From Cannabis sativa (lineage: Eukaryota > Streptophyta > Magnoliopsida > Rosales > Cannabaceae), in assembly GCF_029168945.1 (NCBI RefSeq), contig NC_083601.1, positions 22,906,160 to 22,970,159 on the forward strand: DNA of 64,000 nucleotides. The letters run 5' to 3'. A model generated the notes under the pieces. The model did not search any database and was not told the DNA's origin. It saw nothing but the letters and a program-made list of their open reading frames with translations. Position numbers and translations under genes: made by a program. This document shows positions 32,487-43,300 of the stretch, piece by piece; the stretch's first letter is position 1, and the number at the start of each line of letters is the position of its first letter.

Positions 32487-33953
32487 AGGGCATTTTACAT
32501 AAATGTATACATTATTTTAATTAATTACAAAAAATGTGCAAAAAAAATTTAATTTTAAAGATGTATACATTTGAAAATATTTTTACATAAAATCATACAA
32601 ATTCTTAATTTAATTATATTAGATGTATTAATGAGTCAAACTTATCATAATTAGGTTTGTGTAACTATTTTTATGGCTATTTTTTTTTTTATTTATTATG
32701 TCCAATATCATTATTGGTAGATTTTTAAAATCAATACAAATCACATCCATGATTCACATAATAATTGTATGGTATATTTTTCAAAATCAATACATATATA
32801 ATCATAATTTTTTTATTAAAATATGTCCAATATGCCCTATATATTATCAGAATTGAAATGCTATTATGTTGTTTAGATAAAAATATTTAGTATGTTTATT
32901 TTTGTAAAAGATTATTCTAAATATTTAATTAATTTTATGAAATTGTTTATTTTATTTAATAAACATGTAATTTATTAAATAATAAAGATATATATTGGTA
33001 AAATAAATATAGATTAATTAATAAATATAAAATATAATTATAACTAGTAAAAATATATGTTTTTTTTTTCTACTTAATTTTAAATAAATATAGATATAAA
33101 TTATTAATACATTATTGTTTATTATTTTTATTAAATATTTCGTTAAAATAAACATATATTTATAATAAATTATAGTAAAATGGATAATAAATATTTATAA
33201 TATAAAAAAAATAGTATATTTATTATATTAAACTGTTTATTATTTATTTAATTTTATTTTTTGAACATGTTTATTTATTTTTCATAAAACAACTTATATA
33301 TATAATAAATCGTATATTAAATAATAAATACACTATAAATAAACATAAATATATAATAAATCACACTGAAATAAATATAAACATTTGTATTACAATTAAA
33401 AAAAATAGCATGTTTCTTGTGTAAAAGTATTTTTTTTTAAAATAAACATGTATATTATTATTAAAAAAATTTAAAACATTACTGTAATAAACATAGTACA
33501 TTATTATATTTATAATTACAAATTATAATAATTTAAACATTAAATGATATTATTATAAATAAAATATTTTATTAGTATAATAAATTTATATAATTTTATT
33601 CTTTTAATTAAATTACTATAATTAGTTTTCTTCTTAAATTTCATTTTTTTTCATCATGTACTTATACCATACATATATTAGTAACTATTATAAGTATCAA
33701 ATCAATAATCATAAATAATAAAATTTAAAGTTACATGTTATAATGAATACACATTAATGCTCCTTAATCCATAATCCACATTTAAAGAATATTATGTATA
33801 TATATATATTTATAGTAAGTTTAGTAAATATTATATCGAATGATCTAAATATTAGTAAATATGTTATTAAAATGTATGAGTTTTTATAATTAAGTTTTTT
33901 GCACATTTTTTAAAATATATTTATTTTTGTTGTACATTAACGAAAAAACCCCT
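32487..33953. mobile_element. Mutator-like non-autonomous element with long terminal inverted repeats
   Basis: The left end AGGGCATTTTACATAAATGTA...AAAAATGTGCAAAAAA...TACATTT is mirrored at the right end (reverse complement AGGGGTTTTTTCGTTAATGTA...AAAAATGTGCAAAAAA...). Arms are about 90 bp and imperfect. The length of the inverted repeats suggests a TIR-MULE. Flanks are TA-rich, so a 9-bp duplication cannot be judged. The interior is very AT-rich and non-coding. Confidence 0.6.
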
Positions 33954-34202
33954 ATATAATACCCAAATATAACATTAATAAAAAAATAGTATTATGGAAA
34001 TGGGCCGTCAGCCCATTAAAAATAACAAAGTCTAACAGCCCATTACCAAATAACTTAGTACTTAATTGAGTTAACGAACTTATTGAGTAGTCATTAATGA
34101 GGTATGCTTGTTTCAATAGCCGCATTTTAATTAGCAGCAGTGATAATTTACTTTTCATTACTTTGAAGTTCACTTTTTCTTAAGATTTTTTCTTTGTGTT
34201 TA

Positions 34203-34908
34203 GGGCCAGTTGCTTTGTGGGGAAAAGCATATGTGTCTGTGGGAAAAGCATTGTATGTTAACCGTGTGGAAAAAAGCTGAGCTGAGTGTTTGGTAAATTA
34301 TAATTTTTAAAGTGCTGTGAGTTGTTAAGATTCTATTACAATAATGATAATATTTTAATCTAGTTCATTATAATTACAAATATATATAAAAAAATATGTT
34401 ATATAAATTTTTTATTTTTTTATATATTTTTAATTATTTTTTTCTATAGTATAAATTTATATGCATTTGATAAAAATAATTTTTAATATTTTTAAATTAT
34501 ATTTTTATCACTTGCAAAAGATAAAATTGTAGTTTATAAGAAACATAAATTAATATTATTTATTAATAATAAAAATATAAATATAAAATATTTTTTAAAA
34601 TAAAATAAAAATTTAGAAATTTAAATATTATTTATTTTTAAATATTTTTTCATTTAAAAAATATTTTTATTTTTTATAATATATAATAAATAATTAAATA
34701 AATTTTTAGTAAAAATAATTTATTATAAAGTCTTTTAATCAAAACAGCTTTTTCTAAAAGTTGGGTTGTACCAGCTTCAGCTTTTAGCTGTAGCTTTTCC
34801 ATAATTTTTTCAATAAGCTGTTTTTTAACTGCTTACCAAACACCTTTTTGTCACAGCTTTTTTGAAAAGCAGCTTTTAGCTTTTCCAAAAACTGTGCCAA
34901 ACGGGCCC
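34203..34908. mobile_element. Tourist-like (PIF/Harbinger) MITE, copy 1 (706 bp)
   Basis: Ends GGGCCAGTT and AACGGGCCC are inverted and flanked by TTA on both sides (34200-34202 and 34909-34911), the PIF/Harbinger target. Next to the ends lie AAAAGC/GCTTTT-rich inverted segments. The AT-rich interior matches another copy at 44465-45836, in the same orientation. Confidence 0.78.
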
Positions 34909-34911
34909 TTA

Positions 34912-35987
34912 GTGTCCATGTTTTGTTATATATGCTTAGCAGCGATGCTTGTTCTGCTAGAATGATTTATAAACTGTATGTTCTTAATTTTGTCATTTGA
35001 AATAACTTACTATTGCACAAATGATGTTAAGGTTAGTTTTCTTTCAGATTTATGGGTGCCTGTAAAGTTTAATCAATCAAGAATCTCATAAATATTAAGG
35101 TCTAAACAATTCAACCATTATACAAGAACCAAGCTATAACTTTTATGTATTGAAAGGATACTGACATAAAGCTCTTCACCATTTTTAGATACAGAGATGA
35201 AAACAACAATAGTAAACATAGGACTAAAGGCACAACAATATTAAGTCAAAATACAAGCATAATGATTAAAATAGTGACAAATACTAAAACCAAAGAGATA
35301 CTTATACATTAGAACTTAGAACATATTTAGCTTCATACAATCATTTCAAAACAAAAAGAATGCATTATCTGTGAGCTAAAGCAGAGAAAACCCATCAAAA
35401 TGTTGGTTATTAGAAAAGCTAGCCATGATTTTGCTCACCTCTCTGGGATTGAAATAGTCAAAGAATAGTTTTAATAATAAAAATTTGGCAGTCATAGTTT
35501 CAGTCTTTCATGCATTCAGACTAGATAGTAGGGATATTTAATTTATCAAATAAGAAGAATAAGATCAATAGAGAAAGGAGAGAAGATTCTATACAAAGTA
35601 AACCAATAAAACAACATGGGTTGGCAGAAGCATTGTTCTTAAGAAAATTTTAGTGCATTGCTTAAGGTTAAGCTTATGTTGTGCACCTAATATTTTACAA
35701 GTTTGAGTATCTCTAATGGAGACATTATTTAAGAATCTTACAAATTTGCACATAATTTAAAATTATAATATTTTATTTTATTTTTCTTTCACATTATTAG
35801 TATTGGTACTTTTTACTTTAAAATATTTAAACACCTATAAAATTTATTAAAATAATATTATATTGTTATTTAATATATATTAAATAATCAAAATTTCTTA
35901 TTTATCACAAAATAATAATAAAATAATAAGAAGGAAAATATGTAAAGAATGCTATTGTACATCACTTTTTCATACCATTCTTTTTGA
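34912..35987. other. Intergenic spacer
   Basis: No gene, RNA or repeat boundary recognised. Composition is more balanced at 34920-35700 than in the flanks, but I found no domain-bearing frame in either strand. Confidence 0.5.
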
Positions 35988-36882
35988 GAAATTTTAAAAA
36001 AATACTGACTTTTGGCTCAATCTTTACAAAAATACTGCCACATGTTACTTTTATACTGTCTTAGCCAATTTTTTTTTCTTTTAGATGGTAAACACAAAAA
36101 AAAAAATGAGACCTACATCTTCTACACACACAGACAGAACCACCACAGGAACACCAGAACAATCGGAAAACAACCATTAATTCCGGTGAGATTGAGAAAA
36201 AAAAAAGTAACATCGACGTCAAATAAATAATCATGGCAATACAACTGTAAAATAACACTAAAACAAATCAAACAAAAAAAAGGAAAACATGATTACAAAA
36301 AACTAAAAAATATCATGCACAACCTCAATACCCAATACAATGGTAGTTATATTTGCAAGCTCAATCTTAAAAAATCAAAACAAAAAAACTACTACTAAAA
36401 CAACACAAAAACAAATGTAAAACAATAAGCAGATATAACCACTTAGAAAAACATAAAAGAACCACACACCTCAAAACTCTTTTTCTAATGAGCTCGTCAA
36501 ATGTATTTTTAGGAGAACCAAAATAAAAAAATAATCACAAAATAACCATAGAGAAGGAAGAAGAAATGTATTTTATAGTCTCTATCTTCCACACTCACGG
36601 ATAGAACCACCACAGCACCACGAGAACACCCATAAAACAATCATTAATTCCAACAAGATGGACTAAGAACAGTGAAATCAACTTTAAAAAAATAAATTAT
36701 GGAAAACAACCGTAAAACAACACTAAAACAAACCCAAAAAAAAAAAAAAACCGAAAAATAAACACAGTATACTGTAGTATGAAACTTATAAAAATACACA
36801 GTAAAAAAATAAAAAATACTGCCTGGCAGTATTTTGTAAGAAAATGGTAAAAGTAAGTATACCATGTAAATTTTCCACTCTA
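35988..36882. mobile_element. Possible non-autonomous Mutator-like element
   Basis: The left end has TTTACAAAAATACTGCC (about 36024-36040). The right end carries the approximate inverse, GGCAGTATTTTGTAAGAAAATGGTAAAA (about 36824-36851). Inside, two diverged direct repeats (about 36118-36270 and 36588-36740) share AGAACCACCACAG, CATTAATTCC and AACACTAAAACAAA. AAACAACC motifs resemble the large two-gene element at 54-63 kb. No target duplication found. Confidence 0.4.
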
Positions 36883-36925
36883 ATGATAATGATCCATTAA
36901 AAGATGTCAAAATTATATCCATATA

Positions 36926-39171
36926 CTAGGAAACAAAAGCCGCGCGTTGCGCGGTCTTAAAAAAAATCATAAGCTATATATATTATTGAAAAAAGTTTAT
37001 TTTTTAAATGTGAATTTTTTACAAAGTTATATCATAGAAAAAACTGAAGTTTCTAAAAAATAATAAAAATACATTGAAAAAATATGATTTATCTTATCAT
37101 TCTTAGTCTTACATATATAATTTTTTTTAATTATTAACAATTAATTTATTAAAATATCTTTTGAGAAAAGTTTTTAAGGTGTATTTTTTCTTAAAAATCG
37201 AGATCACTATATTTTTAAACAAAATTAATAGTCACTAATAATACACATAATTTTTCACTGATGAATTAATAAAAAAATATATAAAATATTATTTAAACTT
37301 TCAATAATAAGTTACAATTATTAATATTAATATTACTTATTTTTTTTAATAATAGACATACAACTACTTAATTAATTAATTAGCATTATTCATAATTTGT
37401 AATAAATATTAAAATTACTACATAAATAGAGAGATTAGCAAAAGAAGAATATACCGCGACCTCTTTAATTAGTTTTTTTTTTGTTGTGGGAAAATTATTA
37501 TCATATTATTGTTGCATTTATTTTTAAATAAATATTATAAGTTGAATGATCATGTAACTTTACTTTTTACTTAATTAAATTATTATTATTATTTTAAGAC
37601 AAATCAATTATTTAATTATATTATTTATGTGAAATTAAAAATTGAAATTATCAAAAATTATGAAAAATAAGATGTTAGAAAAATAAAGTAACATCTCACA
37701 TCTTTATATTTTCATTGTTTTTTTTCTTTTTTTACTTTTGAGAGTATTTTTTTTAACAATCCTATTAGAGATGAATTATTATTGTTCAATTAATTTTTTT
37801 AATGCTAAAAATGAGTATCATGATCACATAATCAATATTAAAATAATGTCAAGACATTTATTTTATTACAAATATAGAACCATTAGCATTTATTAACACA
37901 AAATATATTTTAAATAAATAAATTAAAAATAATATTTTTAATCATGTACTTGTTGTAGTTGCCTTTATTTTTAGGTATCATCATTATTATTTTGCATCAT
38001 CTACACTATTGAGAGTGAGATAACATTCTCTATGCATTAATAAATCATCTCAATATTTAGTGAGAAAAAATGTATTGTAAGACTAAAAAATTATACAAAT
38101 ATTAGGAAAGAGCAAAAATGAGAAAGTATCTAATATTACACTGTATATATATGTAATATTTATACATGTGTATAAAAAATAGAGTAAAAAATGATAAAAA
38201 AAATACAAATATATTGTTAAAATATTTACATAGAGAAGTGAAAGGTATGAATACTTGACATTATAAAATGATGATGAAAATAAAAAAAAAAAAATTGAAT
38301 AAATATAAAAAAAAAATAGAGAAAACAAATAATTAGAAAGAAACCTTATATAAAATACTATTTTTTTTAGCATATATGATCATCCATGGCAATTTGTTCC
38401 AATCTTTTTAATCTTCTTCTTAAAATTCTTTTCCCTTCCCATCCTCATATATGTGTCAAAGCGTTTGTATTTTTATATCTTTAACTCATCTATATATATT
38501 TTATAGAAATATGAGGAGGCATAACCAAAGGTCTCTTAAAATAAATTTTGTAATTATAACATGAATTTATTGAATAGTTTTTTTTCTTTTGAAGAATGTC
38601 CAAAGCTTTATTTATCATAAAATCAATGTAAATATTAATGTAAATATGAATTAACAGATAATTAATTAAAATAATTAGAAAATGAATAAAAATTTGAGAA
38701 AAAAATGAGAGAATAGAAAAATTAGCTCTTTGAAAAGTTAAAAGATTACATTATCTATCCTAACATTAGAATTGTATAATTATATATATAAATATATAGA
38801 TAGATATATAAATATAGCTATATGTATATACTTTTTTGCAATATAAATATGTATGCATATATTTTGAATTGTTAAAGATTAATTAATTATATATGTTTAC
38901 AAAATTACTATACATATATCATATTTTTTGGTGTAATAAAATATCTATATATATAGATGAGAATACTAATAGTTTAAAAGAATACTAATAGATTATAAAA
39001 AATTAATAATGGGGAGGTTAGGTTACATTATTTTGGGAGGTTACATTATTTTTTTTCTTATTATTCAATAGAAAAAAATTAGAAAACATAACAAAATAGA
39101 GAAAATAGAGAAATGGAAGGAAAAGATGCCACATCAATGCTCTTATGCTTTCCTTTATTTATATATATAGA
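36926..39171 (-). mobile_element. Non-autonomous Helitron (about 2.25 kb)
   Basis: On the minus strand the 3' end is a perfect hairpin CCGCGCAACGCGCGG (36940-36954), ten bases, then CTAG (36926-36929) before T. The 5' end TCTATATATATAAATAAAGG lies near 39171; a TCTATA repeat makes the exact base ambiguous. The CTAG end and hairpin spacing are diagnostic of Helitrons. The interior is AT-rich with no Rep/helicase or captured gene that I recognise. Confidence 0.75.
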
Positions 39172-39205
39172 TATAGATATATAGATATTATCAAGTATTC
39201 TTTAA

Positions 39206-40315
39206 ATGAAACATACGTTGGCTGGGTTATGGAAGCCGGGCAAAGGCTTGTTCGTCAAGGAATTGGGGCCGAACCTTTTTCTATTTCAGTTTTACCATGA
39301 GATCGACATTAAGCGTGTTATTAATGGTAGTCCTTGGACTTTTAATAGGCTACCATTGATATTTGGCAGAGTTCCACGAGGTGGAGATCCGAAAGCTGTC
39401 AAACTCAATCAACTGGATATGTGGGTACAGATTCATGGCCTTTCTACGGGATTTATGACGGAGAAAATTGTCTCTACAGCTGCAAACTACATTGGCTCCT
39501 TTGTTGAATCGGATCCTAAGAATTACAATGGTCTTTGGCGGGATTATCTCCGAGTCAGAGTGACGGTAAACATTGATGTCCCATTGAAACGACGAATGAA
39601 GCTTAAGAAAACAGGTGGTGAGTGGTTTTATGCCAATTTTAAATATGAATTTGCTCCGACGTTTTGTTTTATCTGTGGTTTGATAGGTCATTCAGAAAAC
39701 TTTTGCCCTAAGTTATTTGATACACCTGAGGATGAGATTGTCAAACCTTATGGGAGCTTTATGCGTGCGCAACCACGAAGGAAAAATTATCTATTGAACT
39801 CTCAGTATTTGCGTACGGGTACGGAGGCCGATGAGCAGTTTGACCAAGCATCCCCGGTGCGACATGAGGAGGAGGACGAGCGACCAGCCATGCAAACTGG
39901 GAAGTTACCTTGCTTGGAGTTTGAGAATAATTCCCAGTCAAAGGTGGTTGATGATATTCCAGATTTGGTGGAGGATGGGAATATTCCTCTTAATGAAAAT
40001 TTGACCCATAATGGCAACAAGATTAATATTTCCAAGTCTAGTGTCAATGAAAGAGGAAAGTCAGTTGTGTTTGGAAATCATGTGCCAAGCGGGAAAGGTC
40101 CATCTTCACTTTTCCTTGGTGGAATTATCGGTCCACTTGGAGGACAAGGAGGCCGTGGGCCTTCTACTGAGTCCAAAAAAAGGCGTCAACAAGAAGGGGT
40201 TGGTGGGCCTGACTATGTTGATATGGAAGCGGAGGATAGTGCTGATATGGATGTTAATGGACTCTCAAAAAACGAGTTCGAGGTGGGTTCTGCTCTAGGG
40301 CCCACGGCATTATGA
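39206..40315 (+). CDS. LINE ORF1 protein, N-terminally truncated (DUF4283, CCHC zinc finger)
   Basis: The 369-codon frame begins with an ATG whose A is the last base of the target duplication. The protein starts MKHTLAGLWKPGKGLFVKEL, the middle of the DUF4283 RNA-binding domain, so part of the N-terminus is missing. It continues to about residue 140, followed by a zinc finger CFICGLIGHSENFC (about 152-165) and a low-complexity acidic and Gly-rich C-terminus. ORF1 proteins coat LINE RNA. The TGA at 40313-40315 overlaps the ORF2 ATG (ATGA), suggesting coupled translation. A truncated chaperone is probably inactive. Confidence 0.88.
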   Translation: MKHTLAGLWKPGKGLFVKELGPNLFLFQFYHEIDIKRVINGSPWTFNRLPLIFGRVPRGGDPKAVKLNQLDMWVQIHGLSTGFMTEKIVSTAANYIGSFVESDPKNYNGLWRDYLRVRVTVNIDVPLKRRMKLKKTGGEWFYANFKYEFAPTFCFICGLIGHSENFCPKLFDTPEDEIVKPYGSFMRAQPRRKNYLLNSQYLRTGTEADEQFDQASPVRHEEEDERPAMQTGKLPCLEFENNSQSKVVDDIPDLVEDGNIPLNENLTHNGNKINISKSSVNERGKSVVFGNHVPSGKGPSSLFLGGIIGPLGGQGGRGPSTESKKRRQQEGVGGPDYVDMEAEDSADMDVNGLSKNEFEVGSALGPTAL

Positions 40316-43300
40316 GTACATTAAGTTGGAATTGTCGTGGGATGGGCAACCCACGGGCGATACAATTCCTATATGATACTGTAGCCCATAGAAAACCAGA
40401 TTATATCTTTTTATGTGAAACTTTGTGTCGTAAGGATGTGCTGGAGCGAGTTCGAGCTAAGTTGAAGTTTGAAGGTATGTTTGCGGTTGATGCATGTGGT
40501 AGGAGTGGGGGGGTTGCTTTACTATGGAGAAATAAGGAAGACGTCAAAGTGTTGAACTATGCCACGAATTTTGTGGATGTGGAGGTGCGGCCTACTGATG
40601 TTGGGGAGTGGCGTCTTACGGGGTTCTATGGGGAATCTAAGAGAAGTTTGCGAGGGGCTTCTTGGGAGCAACTCAGGACGTTGGCTCGTGGAAACACTCT
40701 TCCTTGGTGTGTAATTGGTGACATGAACAATGTTTTATCTCAAGAGGACAAAAAAGGGGGACATCCCTATCCTAACTGGTTAGTTGACGGCTTCCGGGAC
40801 ACTATTCAGGAGTGTGGATTAATTGATTTAGACATTGTGGGACATCAGTTCACTTGGGAGAAAAGTCGGGGAACCGATAATTGGATAGAGGTCCGTTTAG
40901 ATCGTGCTCTGGTGACAGACAGATGGCTCCAACTGTTCCCTCGGGCTAAACTTATTAATCTCGAGGTATCTTCTTCTGATCATTGTCCCATTTTTCTTGA
41001 TTTGGTGCGGCATAATATAGCTTCCGGGAGTCGCAAATTTCGCTTTGAAAATTGCTGGCTTCGGGAACCTCTGTGTTATCAGGTGGTAAAGGAGTGTTGG
41101 GAGGAGTATAATCTAGCGGGTATCCAAGAGAAAATACAACGGTGCGGGGAATCTCTTTCGGTTTGGGGCAAAGATTACTCGGGTAATTTTGCTTCTCGTA
41201 TAAAATATTGGAAAAAGGAGGTGAGACGGTGGAAGCAAGGTAGAGATCCTGATGCTATTTCTAAATATAAGGAAGCTGAGACAGAACTTTTTGAAGTTCT
41301 TACTCAGAAGGAGGTGTTCTGGCGTCAACGATCGAAACAATTGTGGCTTCAAGAGGGGGATAAAAATAGCAAATTTTTCCATGCAACGGCTTCTTCTCGG
41401 CGCCGTATGAATGCTATTGATAAACTCCAATGCGAAGATGGAAGTTGGGTTGATTGGGAATCGGGTCTATCAGATGTTATGTGCTCTTATTTCCAGAATC
41501 TGTTTACTAGTTCCAACTGTACTATGGATGATGTTCTTGATGGGATTTCTGCTACTGTGACCTCAACTCAGAATGACTCTCTCTTGCAACCTTTGACTGA
41601 TGAGGAGGTGAAAGATGCTCTATTTCAGATGCACCCAGATAAATCCCCTGGACCCGATGGCATGACTCCAGGTTTTTATCAAAAGTGTTGGGCAATTGTG
41701 GGTAATGACGTCATCAAACAGGTTCGCTCTTTTTTCTTATTTGGACAGTTGCCTACTGGTCTTAATCATACTAATTTAGTGTTGATTCCTAAGAAGAAAA
41801 ATGCCACTACTATGGGTGACCTGCGCCCGATTGCTCTTTGTAATGTTCTCTACAAGGTTTGCTCCAAGGTTCTAGCTAATCGGTTGAAGCATGTTCTTCC
41901 TACAGTCATTTCAGAGAATCAGAGTGCTTTCATTCCCGGGCGTCTTATAACTGATAATATTATGATTTCGTTTGAGGTGATGCATTATCTCAAGCGGAAA
42001 AGAGTTGGAAAGGAAGGTTATATGGCTCTTAAGCTTGATATGAGTAAAGCGTATGACCGTGTTGAGTGGCTTTTTCTTAAGAATATCATGCTAAAAATGG
42101 GCTTTGATGCGCGGGTGGTAGATCTTATTTTGCATTGTGTCTCAACGGTTTCGTACACTATTACTCATGGGGGTCGTGAGATGGGGCCAATTGTTCCTGG
42201 AAGGGGTATTAGACAGGGAGATCCGCTCTCCCCTTACTTATTTCTTTTGTGTGCTGAAGGATTTTCTTCTCTCATAAAAAGATTTGAAGCTCGGGGAGCT
42301 CTTCATGGTTGCCGTGTGTGTAATGGTGCCCCCATCATCTCTCATATGTTGTTTGCGGATGATTGCTATATCTATTGTAAGGCTATTGAAAGGGAGGCTC
42401 GTAGTGTTCTTCTTCTGCTTCAACTATTTGAACAAGCCTCAGGTCAGTGTGTTAATTATTCTAAATCTACTATTTTCTTTAGCCTCAACACAACTTCGGC
42501 CTCTAGACAAGATATGTGTAACCTTCTTCGAATGAATGAAGCTCCTGAAAACAGTTTGTATCTCGGCCTCCCTTGTATCATGGGTCGAAATAAGAATGCT
42601 ATTCTTGGCTTCTTGAAGGATAAGATGCAGAAGAGAATTCAGAGTTGGGAAGGTCGCTTGCTCTCAAAAGCCGGAAAAGAGGTATTGATTAAAACAGTGG
42701 CTCAATCTCTTCCTACATATGCTATGTCTGTTTTCTTGTTGCCGGTGGAAACCTGTAATAAGCTAGAGGGTATGATGAGCAAATATTGGTGGAGCTCGGG
42801 ATCCAATCAGAACCGTGGGGTAAGTTGGGTGAGTTGGAGGAAGTTGTGCCGCCATAAGCATCATGGGGGGCTTGGTTTTCGAGACTTAAGGGATTTCAAC
42901 TTAGCCATGTTGGGAAAACAAGCTTGGAGGTTAGTTACAAATGCTCATTCTCTTGTTAGTCGGGTATATAAGGCCCGATATTATCCTCAGGGTTCTTTTT
43001 TGAGTGCTTCTCTTGGGCCGAATCCTAGTTTCATATGGAAGAGTATTTTTGAAACGCAAGCTTTGATTAAGGAGGGAGCTCGTCGGGGAGTTGGTCCAGG
43101 TACGAATGTTAGTGTTCAATTTGACCCGTGGCTTGCGGATGAGTCTCAACCGTGGGTTACTTCTAGAGCTACTGGTATGGAGACGTGGACGGTTCATAAC
43201 CTCATGTTGGTAGGAGAACGGGCTTGGGATTTAGAGGTGGTTTCAGATATATTCAATGACCGAGATAAAGAGATCATCCTTCGTACTAACATTGATCAGG

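Noticed and set aside
38083..38373. 96-codon Phe/Tyr-rich frame as a membrane protein
   Set aside because: Low-complexity AT-rich sequence inside a Helitron with no start context or domain.
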